A stretch of DNA of 12,501 bases from Treponema sp. (GTDB lineage: Bacteria; Spirochaetota; Spirochaetia; Treponematales; Breznakiellaceae): assembly GCA_031255615.1 (NCBI GenBank), contig JAIRSD010000274.1:1-12501 (forward strand), in the 5' to 3' direction. Shown piece after piece: positions 5,891 to 12,501 of the stretch. Under the pieces are notes generated by a model. The model was not told where the DNA came from and searched no databases. It saw nothing but the letters and a program-made list of their open reading frames with translations. The stretch's first letter is position 1; every line of letters begins with the position of its first letter. A program made the position numbers and the translations under genes.

Positions 5891-7651
5891 TCACCTGATC
5901 TGTTCCGGTATGGGGACCCGGACCAGAGCTCCCCCGCCGGGGGCGTTTTCAATCCGCAGCTCCCACTGGGGGCCGTAAAAAGCGGACAGCCTGTGCTGTA
6001 TGTTTCTTAATCCTATGCCCTTTCCCTTTTCTTCCGCCCCCCCGGCCAGTTCCGCCGCGTCGATGCCGGGGCCGTAATCCCGGACGTTGATCCACAGGGC
6101 ATCCTCTTTTTTCTCCGTCCACAGTTCTATAAGGGCGTCTTCCCCCCGGGGTTCTATGGCATGGTGGAAGGCATTTTCCACCAAAGGTTGAATGAGCATT
6201 TTGGGGATCCGGCGATCCATGCAGAGGGGATCGAAATGTTCTTTTAGGGTGATACGGTAGTCGTTGCGGATATTGAGGAAATCAATATAGGAGCGGATAT
6301 ATTCAAGTTCTTCCCGGAGGCTGACCTGGCTTTGGCCGGAACGCAGGCAATAGCGGAGCATCCTGCCCAAAAGGGTAACGCTTTCCACGACGGAGGATTC
6401 CCCCGCCAATTCCGCCTGCATTTTAATCGTCTCCAGGGCGTTGTAAAGAAAATGGGAATTAATTTGATTCTGCATGACCCGCAGTTCGGTCTCCGCCACC
6501 AGCCGCTGTTCCTCGGTTATCTGGGCGATTAATTCCCGAATCCGGGCGACCATGTTGTTAAAGCTCTGGGCCATGCCGGATATCTCGTCGTTCCCTTCCT
6601 CCGCAATGCTCAAGTCCAGGTTGCCCCGCCTGATTTCCCCCATGCTGTTCATGATCCGGTAGAGGCGGCCCATCATTCTGGCGGTAACGAAGCGGATAAA
6701 GAGAAAAAGCAGGACCGTAGAAAGGATGACGCCGGTTCCGGCGGCGATTCGCAGGTAATCAATCGCCGATCCCCCCAGCTCCCCGCTGCAGTCCCGCACA
6801 AAGAGCAGATCGCTGTTCGACGCCCTTTGCCACAGGAAAAAGCGTCTTTTCCCCTCAAGCCGAATCCTGAGGATTCCATCGGCCTTTCCCTCCGCGGCCT
6901 GGAGTATCTGTCCGGCCGCCGGGGATTCCGGGCTTTCCCCCAGGGCCCTGCCGCCGGAGAAGACAAAATACCGGCGGTCCTCCTGGCGTTCCAGGAAAGG
7001 AAAAAAATCCGCCATAGGCATCAGCAGTTGGAGGTTTCCAATGCGGCGTTTCCGCACCAACATGCCGGTTGTATAGGAAACCATGGAGGCCCCTTCCGAA
7101 CCGGTAAGGATTCCGCCGGGGTAGCCGTAATGCCAGCGCCGTTCCTTAACAGAATCGCCGTCTTCCAGGGGGCCGCGAAGCCGGTCCCGGCGGAAGAAGA
7201 CGGGCCAGCGTTCCGGGATCTCCGGGTCGTCAACAAAAATACGGATGCTAACCTGGGGGGAGGAGAACTGAAGCCGCTCCAATTCGCCGCAGAGGGCCCA
7301 CATCTTGAAGACCATGGCGGTTTTATCTGATTTATCGGTAAACAGAAAAAAGTCATCCATACCGGGATTCCCGATAACGGCGCTCTCTATCCGCATAAAC
7401 AGTTCGACGCACTGATCGGCGTGCCGGGCGGCTTCTTTTAATTCGTCCGCCACCGCCGTAGTTATCCTGCGGTACTCCATGTTCCAAATCTGTTCGGTAC
7501 CGATAAGGATAGCTACGGCCAGGGGGACGGCAACAATCAAGGTATAAACCAAAACCATCCGCCGGGAAAAAATCCGGCCCTTCCTGTTTTTCCCCGAAAG
7601 GACAACCGGAGCGGGGCTGTATCCTGGATTCCCAGGTCGGGTGGTTTTCAC
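5891..7651 (-). CDS. Sensor histidine kinase (YesM/LytS-like, HAMP-containing)
   Basis: This membrane sensor pairs with the response regulator that follows. It has 586 residues: first membrane helix about 31-52, a periplasmic sensing region of some 245 residues, second membrane helix about 300-322, a HAMP linker about 322-375, then the His_kinase and ATPase domains. The phosphoacceptor is H400 in QINSHFLYNALE; relatives usually have Pro where Ser399 stands. ATP-binding motifs are QPLVENAFHHA (488-498, N493), DYGPGID (525-531) and GKGIGLRN (543-550). The GTG start at 7651 has GGAG just upstream at tight spacing; an ATG at residue 32 sits at the edge of the first helix and would remove the basic N-terminus. 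It starts 24 bp after the binding-protein gene. That placement suggests it senses the imported sugar or the loaded binding protein, which is inference. Confidence 0.93.
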   Translation of the reverse strand: MKTTRPGNPGYSPAPVVLSGKNRKGRIFSRRMVLVYTLIVAVPLAVAILIGTEQIWNMEYRRITTAVADELKEAARHADQCVELFMRIESAVIGNPGMDDFFLFTDKSDKTAMVFKMWALCGELERLQFSSPQVSIRIFVDDPEIPERWPVFFRRDRLRGPLEDGDSVKERRWHYGYPGGILTGSEGASMVSYTTGMLVRKRRIGNLQLLMPMADFFPFLERQEDRRYFVFSGGRALGESPESPAAGQILQAAEGKADGILRIRLEGKRRFFLWQRASNSDLLFVRDCSGELGGSAIDYLRIAAGTGVILSTVLLFLFIRFVTARMMGRLYRIMNSMGEIRRGNLDLSIAEEGNDEISGMAQSFNNMVARIRELIAQITEEQRLVAETELRVMQNQINSHFLYNALETIKMQAELAGESSVVESVTLLGRMLRYCLRSGQSQVSLREELEYIRSYIDFLNIRNDYRITLKEHFDPLCMDRRIPKMLIQPLVENAFHHAIEPRGEDALIELWTEKKEDALWINVRDYGPGIDAAELAGGAEEKGKGIGLRNIQHRLSAFYGPQWELRIENAPGGGALVRVPIPEQIR

Positions 7652-7675
7652 GGCTCCAGAATACAGCCCGGAAAG

Positions 7676-9322
7676 CTAATTAATTCCCAGCTTCCTTTTG
7701 TTTTCCCGCATGATGGCGGTCTGCGCGGTCTGAACCTTGGCGTAGCCCCGGTCGGCTTTGAACTTCTGAAATTCGCTCCAGATAGCGTCAAACTCCGCCT
7801 CGGTCTTTGCCAAAATAAGCCGGGGCAGATCCCTTCCCCAGCGGCGGCCGATTTCGTTGATGATGAGGTCTTCGTCGGTGCCCGGAACCATATTCATGTT
7901 ACTGTACTGGGATGTGGAATTCACATAGGGGACGGTCCAGTCAATGGCCTGGGCCCTGGCGGGGGGCCGGGGATTCGGCGGATACTGGCGGCGCCAACTG
8001 GGCTGGGTCAGCATCCAGAAACAGCCGTCGAAGCCGTACTCAAGTTCCTGCCGGTTTTTGTCGGTGGTATTCAGTTCCACCATTTCCGGTTTCAGGGTGG
8101 GAATATTGTTCACCATGTCGTAGGTTACGCCGGGGATGCCGTAATTGATCGCCAACTGGCCCTCGTTGCTGAGGAAATAGGTGATAAACTGGATGGCCCG
8201 GGCTTTGTCTTTGCAATTCTTGGAGATGAGGGTGACTACCCAGCCGGAGATGCCCGCCCCGCCGGAGAGGGTGGGAGGATCCCTGCGGATATTTTTGGGG
8301 CCTTCCACGGCGATGTAGATCATGTTGGGATCCCGGGCGTAAAGGGCGTCCGCGGGGGCCTGCATATCGCTTATCTGGTAGAGCATGCTGAAATACCGGC
8401 CCTGGGCGATCTTTTCCTCCATCTGGGCCCGCTTATCAACAAAAACATCCATGGATATGAGTCCTTCCTCGGCGGCCTGGCGGAGGCATTTGAGCCAGCG
8501 GACATACTCAGGATTGTCGGGCCCCAGGTTGGGATCCACATACTGGTTGGCGACTTCCTGGGGCTGGGCCAGGAAGTTCAGGAGGTAGCTCTGGAGGGAA
8601 TAGTTCCCCGTATCGCCGAATTCATGGAAACCGATGGGGATGATGGGCTGGCCGTCGATTGAAGGATACTTCTGCTTGGCCGCCCGCAGGGCGCTCAGGA
8701 AACCTTCGGGGGTGGTCATGTCGGGGCTGCCGATGCCTTCGTACATGTCCTTACGCACCAGGAAGGTCTGGTTTGAAGTCAACTGGCCCTTGTAGGTAAT
8801 GTAATCCGCCGGCGGGGTGGCGGAATTGGGATAGGAATACACATTCCCGTCGCTCTTGGTAAACCAGCCCAAAAGCTGGGGATTGGCGACCTTAAAGAAA
8901 TAGGGATCGTACTGCTCCGCCAGTTTGTTCAAGGGTTCCACCATGCCGGCGTCGATCATTTCGTTGATCTGGGCCGCCCCGTTGTCCAGGGTAATAAGAT
9001 CCGGGAGGGCGTTGCCGGCGATCATGGCGTTAAGCCGTTCCGCCTCGTTCCCCGCGGGCACGATAAAACGCACATTTACCCCCGTGTTTTCGGTGATAAA
9101 CTTGGACACCCGGTTCTCCCCCCATTTCCTGGCAAACCACGCGAAGTTGATGTACCAGTCAAAGGTGATCGGGGTTGAGGCGTTGGCCTTCCATCCCGGA
9201 GTATCGGCGGTCCCTGCCGCCGCGCCGCCGGACGGCCGCCTTGAATCCTGCCTGTTGCCCGCCGCGAAAACGAGGGGGGCGGACAGCGCCAGAATCAATA
9301 CCGCTGCAAACAATTTCTTCAT
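7676..9322 (-). CDS. Extracellular solute-binding protein (LplA-type, sugar importer)
   Basis: This is the receptor of the sugar ABC importer, periplasmic in a Gram-negative cell. It has 548 residues, typical of the long LplA-like group. Residues 1-20 form a Sec signal with predicted cleavage after VFA, followed by a Ser/Gly/Ala-rich linker and the binding fold. There is no lipobox cysteine, so it is probably soluble. Family-like features are TGVNVRFIVPAG early in the fold, GNALPDLITLD, and a C-terminal half rich in Trp and Pro (FDGCFWMLTQPSWRRQYPP). I chose ATG 9322 because GGAGG lies a few bases upstream; the TTG at 9334 is unlikely. Two LplB/LplC permeases precede it and a sensor kinase follows. 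The ligand is unknown; the neighbourhood favours plant-derived oligosaccharides. Confidence 0.9.
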   Translation of the reverse strand: MKKLFAAVLILALSAPLVFAAGNRQDSRRPSGGAAAGTADTPGWKANASTPITFDWYINFAWFARKWGENRVSKFITENTGVNVRFIVPAGNEAERLNAMIAGNALPDLITLDNGAAQINEMIDAGMVEPLNKLAEQYDPYFFKVANPQLLGWFTKSDGNVYSYPNSATPPADYITYKGQLTSNQTFLVRKDMYEGIGSPDMTTPEGFLSALRAAKQKYPSIDGQPIIPIGFHEFGDTGNYSLQSYLLNFLAQPQEVANQYVDPNLGPDNPEYVRWLKCLRQAAEEGLISMDVFVDKRAQMEEKIAQGRYFSMLYQISDMQAPADALYARDPNMIYIAVEGPKNIRRDPPTLSGGAGISGWVVTLISKNCKDKARAIQFITYFLSNEGQLAINYGIPGVTYDMVNNIPTLKPEMVELNTTDKNRQELEYGFDGCFWMLTQPSWRRQYPPNPRPPARAQAIDWTVPYVNSTSQYSNMNMVPGTDEDLIINEIGRRWGRDLPRLILAKTEAEFDAIWSEFQKFKADRGYAKVQTAQTAIMRENKRKLGIN

Positions 9323-9344
9323 GCTTTCCTCCAAAAAACAGTAA

Positions 9345-9396
9345 TAGAGTTATTGGCGGAAACTGAAGTTTCCGCAAACAACAACCGCTTAAAAAA
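9345..9396 (+). repeat. Small hairpin repeat, copy D1
   Basis: The element runs TAGAGTTATT, stem 9356-9363/9368-9375 (8 bp, loop TGAA), then ACAACAACCGC and a TTAAAAAA end. Copy D2 (10420-10374, minus strand) shares the flanks TAGAGTT.TT and ACAACAACCGC.TAAAAA around a stem of different outer sequence. The copy lies in the 113-bp gap between the second permease and the binding-protein gene, opposite to transcription. Confidence 0.7.
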
Positions 9397-9428
9397 TATT
9401 GCCAGGGGACCCGCGGACGCGGGTCCCC
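9391..9428 (-). terminator. GC-rich hairpin with offset T-run between permease and binding-protein genes
   Basis: An 11-bp stem (9405-9415/9418-9428) lies just after the stop of the LplC-type gene in the direction of transcription. On the minus strand it is followed, after about eight bases, by TTTTTT (9396-9391). The T-run is further from the stem than in a strong intrinsic terminator. It may cause partial termination, protect the permease message from 3' decay, or simply flank D1, whose end supplies the T-run. Confidence 0.4.
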
Positions 9429-9435
9429 CCATGGC

Positions 9436-10341
9436 CTAGCCCTTAATGGAACCGATCATGACTCCCTTGACAAAATACTTCTGCAAAAACGGGTAGATGC
9501 AGATAATCGGCGCGGTGGTTACGACCATGGTTGCCAATTTAAGAGACTGGGAACTTACCCGGCTGGTGGTTATCTCGGTGGGGATTTCCCCTACCAGGGT
9601 CCCGGTCATGGACGCGGCGGCCACGATGCGGTACAGGAAGGTCTGGATGGGCTGGAGATCGGGGTTGTTGATATACATGACCCCCATAAAATAATCGTTC
9701 CAGTGGTACACCCCGTTAAAAAGGGCGATGGTCGCCAGAACCGCCGTGGAAAGGGGTATCACGATCCGCACAAAAATAATGAAATCATTGGCCCCGTCGA
9801 TTTTTGCCGACTCTTCCAGGCCCGGGGGAATCTCCCGAAAAAATGACATAAAGATAATCAGATTGTAAAAATTAAAGAGGGCGGGGATGATGTAGACCAA
9901 GAAATTATCGTAAAGCCCGATGCTCCGCAGAAGAATGAAGTAGGGAATAAGGCCGCCGCCGAAAAACATGGTAACAGTTCCGATGATCAGGTATGCCTTA
10001 TTGCCCATGATGTGTTTTTTTGAAAAGGCGTAGGACACCATGGAAGTAAAGAACACGCTGGAGACGGTCCCGATAAGGGTCCGCCAGATAGTTACATTGA
10101 AAGCGCGAAGAATTGACCGGTCAAGAAATACGGTCTCGTAACTCCTTAGGGAAAATTTCCGGGGCCACCAGTAGATGCCCCCGAACAGGGCATCCTGGGA
10201 ATCGTTGAAGGAAAGGACAATCGTATACCAGACCGGATAAAGGATGAGAAAACAGACAAGGAGCATGATAAGGACAATCACTCCGTCGGCGATAGATTCT
10301 GCGTTGATTTTCCTGAAAGACATCTTTTTTATTCCTGGCAT
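9436..10341 (-). CDS. ABC sugar importer permease (LplC/YteP-partner type)
   Basis: This is the second of two inner-membrane permeases forming the channel of the sugar importer. It has 301 residues, normal for the carbohydrate-uptake CUT1 class. Six hydrophobic segments are visible, beginning with about 18-44. The EAA loop EESAKIDGANDFIIFVRIVIP (176-196) is where an ATPase docks. The C-terminus FVKGVMIGSIKG is typical of LplC-like proteins. ATG 10341 has GGAG seven bases upstream; an in-frame ATG at 10323 (MSFRK) is a weaker alternative. It follows the LplB-type gene with repeat D2 between them. No ATP-binding gene lies in the cluster, so it must use an ATPase encoded elsewhere. Confidence 0.93.
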   Translation of the reverse strand: MPGIKKMSFRKINAESIADGVIVLIMLLVCFLILYPVWYTIVLSFNDSQDALFGGIYWWPRKFSLRSYETVFLDRSILRAFNVTIWRTLIGTVSSVFFTSMVSYAFSKKHIMGNKAYLIIGTVTMFFGGGLIPYFILLRSIGLYDNFLVYIIPALFNFYNLIIFMSFFREIPPGLEESAKIDGANDFIIFVRIVIPLSTAVLATIALFNGVYHWNDYFMGVMYINNPDLQPIQTFLYRIVAAASMTGTLVGEIPTEITTSRVSSQSLKLATMVVTTAPIICIYPFLQKYFVKGVMIGSIKG

Positions 10342-10362
10342 CCCGGCGCTCCTTGCGGTCTT

Positions 10363-10434
10363 TTAGAATAGCGTTTTTAGGCGGTTGTTGTTCAGAAACC
10401 GAAGTTTCTGAACAACTCTACCCTTAGAATAGCG
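10363..10434 (-). repeat. Small hairpin repeat copy D2 between 11-bp direct repeats
   Basis: D2 (10420-10374 on the minus strand) has a 13-bp stem 10387-10399/10404-10416 with a 4-nt loop, inside the flanks shared with D1. It is bracketed by the direct repeat TTAGAATAGCG at 10363-10373 and 10424-10434 (plus strand). The right-hand copy includes the stop codon of the LplB-type gene. The arrangement resembles a target-site duplication, with the gene end preserved. A local tandem duplication is the alternative. Confidence 0.72.
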
Positions 10435-11365
10435 ATACATCGTTTATCCTTTTGGTAATTTTATTGGCGATATACAAAAGGATGAACGCAAATACTGATT
10501 TAAAAAGTCCGATGGCGGTGGCGTAGGAGAATCGCATGCCCCGCATGGCCACGGTGTATACATAAATATCCAGCACCGTACTCCGGGGGGCGTTCAGGGG
10601 ATTCCACAAGACAAAGATCTGATCGAAATTCGAGTTCAGAAGCCCCCCCACGGCGAGGATAAAAAGCACCGTTACCGTTCCCTTGATGGAGGGCAGGGTG
10701 ATGGACCACATGCGGCGCAGCCGCCCCGCGCCGTCTATCTGGGCGGCTTCGTAGAGCTCCTGATCGATGCCGGCAATGGCCGCCAGATAAATGATCGCCC
10801 CCCAGCCCAATTCTTTCCAGATTTGGGATATGACGACAATGTGCCAGAAATACTGGGGATAGGCGAGATAGGTGACTCCCTCGTTAATCAGGCCCAGGGA
10901 CATAAGAATCTGATTGAAGAAGCCCGTCTCGGAAAGCCAGGTGGTAAGAATGCCGCCCAGCACCACCCAGGAAAGGAAGTGGGGAAGATAGGAAATTGTC
11001 TGGACCACCCGCTTAAGCCGCCGGATCCTGATTTCGTTTAACAGCAGGGCAAATATGATGGGCGCGGGGAATCCAAAGAGGAGCCGCAGGATGCTTAAGC
11101 CCAGGGTGTTCATCATAATATCGACAAATTCGGGATCCCGGAAAAAGGTGATAAAGTGCTGGAATCCGGCCATCGCCGCCCAGGGGGATTGGAGAAATTC
11201 CTGGCTAAAGAGGGCCTGGGTAATCCGGTAGTTCCGCTTAAAGCCCACCAGAATGCCGTACATCGGGGCGTAATTAAAAATGAGCATCCAGGCAAGGCCG
11301 GCCAGCGCCATTATTTGGAGATACTTCTCTTCCTGGAGCCGTACCAGAAAACTTTTCTTTTTCAT
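10424..11365 (-). CDS. ABC sugar importer permease (LplB type)
   Basis: This is the first gene of the operon and one of the two channel subunits of the sugar importer. It has 313 residues with about six membrane segments. The EAA loop ELYEAAQIDGAGRLRRMWSI (203-222) is followed by LPSIKGT. The C-terminus is typical of LplB-like proteins (SYATAIGLFKSVFAFILLYIANKITKRI). I place the start at ATG 11365 (MKKKSF). The open frame continues far upstream, but that part runs through repeat copy C and is not protein-like. No Shine-Dalgarno sequence precedes this ATG; the bases before it are CTACTACCCCC-like on the coding strand. Translation may therefore be leaderless, or the message may start very close by. 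The GH5 gene is divergent, 480 bp away. Confidence 0.92.
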   Translation of the reverse strand: MKKKSFLVRLQEEKYLQIMALAGLAWMLIFNYAPMYGILVGFKRNYRITQALFSQEFLQSPWAAMAGFQHFITFFRDPEFVDIMMNTLGLSILRLLFGFPAPIIFALLLNEIRIRRLKRVVQTISYLPHFLSWVVLGGILTTWLSETGFFNQILMSLGLINEGVTYLAYPQYFWHIVVISQIWKELGWGAIIYLAAIAGIDQELYEAAQIDGAGRLRRMWSITLPSIKGTVTVLFILAVGGLLNSNFDQIFVLWNPLNAPRSTVLDIYVYTVAMRGMRFSYATAIGLFKSVFAFILLYIANKITKRINDVSLF

Positions 11366-11574
11366 GGGGGTAGTATGAGAGCGAATTCCGCAAAAGGGGT
11401 AGAGTGAAAAATTTCGGAAAGGTGTGTTTTTTTCTGTTGCGGGAGAGAAAAGCGGGGAGGACGGCGGTTCCCGCGCTTGCGGGGGGCGCGGTTTTTCCAT
11501 TATGGTAGCCTTGGCCGGGGACCGCCGCCGGGACACACGGCGCGGCGTACAGCCGGCGGCAGGCTGGCTTGGGG
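11366..11574. other. Divergent intergenic region, part before repeat copy C
   Basis: This is the leader side of the transporter operon. I find no protein-like frame. A short GC hairpin (11471-11476/11486-11491) is followed by TTTTT on the plus strand, where there is no gene upstream to terminate, so it is probably chance. No promoter with two good hexamers stands out for the minus-strand operon. Response-regulator sites may lie here but cannot be recognised without more promoters to compare. Confidence 0.45.
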
Positions 11575-11794
11575 GGAGTGTGGGGCAAGGCCCCAAACTC
11601 CGCACCGGGAATAGCAGCGCGCGGAGCGCGCCGGTCAGAAGGCGCAAAACGGCGCACGCCGTTTTGCGCCCGCGCAAGGGATAGGAGGGGTGCGGAGCAG
11701 ACCCGGCGCAAAGCGCCGGGGCCGGAGGCGAAGCCGGAGCCCCGGATAGCCCGGTCCCCGCCGGACCGCCAGGGCCGGCGGGGATGCGCCCAAC
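11575..11794 (+). repeat. Modular palindromic repeat, copy C
   Basis: Stems are 11575-11586/11590-11601 (11 paired, one mismatch), a GCGCGC stem with GGA loop near 11617-11631, 11641-11654/11657-11670 (14 bp), 11702-11709/11713-11720 (8 bp, loop AAA) and 11755-11764/11775-11784 (10 bp). Invariant blocks are CGCGCAAGGGATAGGAG (11671-11687), GATAGCCCGG (11745-11754) and TGCGCCCAAC (11785-11794). Bases 11671-11709 equal 354-392 of copy A. Where A and B carry an A/T-flanked GCGGC stem between the last two blocks, C carries an unrelated GC stem, TCCCCGCCGG with CCGGCGGGGA. The element ends 51 bases before the GH5 start. Confidence 0.88.
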
Positions 11795-11845
11795 ATACAG
11801 GCAATATTCGGCGTTTCTAATAATACATTGCGGAAGGAGTGGGTT

Positions 11846-12501
11846 ATGCTGGAAAAACTGGACCGGAACAGGGTAAAGGGCCTCCTGAGGGCCCGGGGCA
11901 AGGTCCTCGTCAACGGCGAGGGGGAGGAGATCCTGCTGAACGGCTGGGGGCTGGGGAACTGGCTGCTCTGCGAGGGCTATATGTGGCTGTCCCGGGACAG
12001 CCGCAGCTTTGACCGGCCCCGGAATATCGAGGAGACAATCCGGGACCTGGCCGGGAGCGCCTACGCGGAGCGGTTCTGGCGGGCCTTCCGGGCCAGCTAT
12101 ATCACGGCGGAGGACATCAAGCGGATGGCAGAGCTGGGATACAACTCCCTGCGGATTCCCTTTAATTGGCGGCTTTTTATGGAAGATGAGCCGGGGGAAA
12201 TCCGGTTCCGGGAGGAGGGTTTCAGCCTGCTGGACCAATGCCTTGCCTGGTGCGAGGAATACCGGATCTACGCCTTTCTGGACCTCCACGGCGCGCCGGG
12301 GGGCCAGACGGGGGACAACATCGACGATTCCCGGGACAACCTGCCCCGGCTTTTGACGGACCAGGATTACTGGGACAAGGGCATCGCCCTGTGGCGGGAG
12401 CTGGCCCGGCGCTACCGGGACCGCTGGATTGTGGGGGGCTACGATCTGCTGAACGAACCTATCCGCACGGTCCGCTTCGATTATCCCAACGTCGATCACC
12501 T
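11846..12501 (+). CDS. Glycoside hydrolase family 5 enzyme (cellulase-like), 3' end outside window
   Basis: It is a retaining beta-glycosidase or endoglucanase-type enzyme; exact substrate unknown. The frame stays open to the right edge, giving 218 complete codons. GH5 features are GWGLGNWL (33-40), SLRIPFNW with the conserved Arg (101-108), LDLHGAPGGQ with H148 (145-154) and YDLLNEP with the catalytic acid/base E204 (199-205). The nucleophile Glu should lie beyond the edge. The start is ATG 11846, with AAGGAG (11834-11839) six bases before it. A/T-rich TAATAATAC (11818-11826) could hold a -10 box, but no good -35 matches. There is no signal peptide: the N-terminus is charged and the fold begins by about residue 20, so the enzyme appears cytoplasmic. 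The divergent sugar importer suggests it acts on imported oligosaccharides. Confidence 0.9.
   Translation, partial: MLEKLDRNRVKGLLRARGKVLVNGEGEEILLNGWGLGNWLLCEGYMWLSRDSRSFDRPRNIEETIRDLAGSAYAERFWRAFRASYITAEDIKRMAELGYNSLRIPFNWRLFMEDEPGEIRFREEGFSLLDQCLAWCEEYRIYAFLDLHGAPGGQTGDNIDDSRDNLPRLLTDQDYWDKGIALWRELARRYRDRWIVGGYDLLNEPIRTVRFDYPNVDH

Noticed and set aside
11471..11496. Plus-strand terminator in the divergent gap
   Set aside because: The stem is only six base pairs with a long loop, and no plus-strand gene lies upstream of it.
11366..12499. Long minus-strand extension of the LplB-type frame
   Set aside because: It runs through repeat copy C and antisense to the GH5 gene; the protein-like region begins at MKKKSF (11365).

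Overview
The window looks like chromosome of a GC-rich, Gram-negative, gut-type heterotroph. My best guess is a spirochaete of the Treponema group. This rests on the gene set (metNIQ, a group III phosphofructokinase, LplB/LplC-type importers with YesM/YesN-type two-component partners, a GH5 enzyme), on a binding protein with a Sec signal but no lipobox cysteine, and on the hairpin-rich repeats between genes. No rRNA, tRNA or other taxonomic marker is present, so the assignment is inference.

Layout. 1-674: no convincing gene; a dense run of hairpins ending in repeat copy A, then the promoter and leader of a methionine importer. 675-3143 (+): metN-metI-metQ. 3144-3654: intergenic, with a diverged CACAAAGG/CACGAAGG-type inverted structure, then the pfk promoter and a perfect 14-bp inverted repeat. 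3655-4755 (+): 6-phosphofructokinase. 4756-5147: convergent gap holding repeat copy B in reverse orientation. 5148-11365 (-): a five-gene operon read right to left as LplB-type permease, LplC-type permease, solute-binding protein, YesM-type histidine kinase, YesN-type AraC response regulator. 11366-11845: divergent gap holding repeat copy C. 11846 to the right edge (+): a GH5 glycoside hydrolase, cut off by the window.

How the genes fit together. The right half reads as a carbohydrate sensing, uptake and degradation locus. The binding protein and two permeases would import an oligosaccharide or complex sugar, the two-component pair would sense the ligand and activate transcription, and the GH5 enzyme, which has no visible signal peptide, could cut the imported glycan in the cytoplasm. 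No ATPase is encoded with these permeases, so a shared MsmX/UgpC-type ATPase is probably supplied from elsewhere. Phosphofructokinase sits downstream in sugar metabolism but is a separate transcription unit. The metNIQ system is complete, but its MetN lacks the usual C-terminal NIL regulatory domain.

The least ordinary content is non-coding. A modular repeat family (copies A, B, C) keeps short invariant blocks in fixed order while the stems between them differ in sequence yet stay palindromic. A second family of about 50 bp (copies D1, D2) shows the same invariant-flank, variable-stem design, and D2 lies between 11-bp direct repeats, one of which carries the stop codon of the upstream permease gene. 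Compensated stem changes point to selection for structure in RNA or single-stranded DNA, or to a mobile REP/MITE-like origin.
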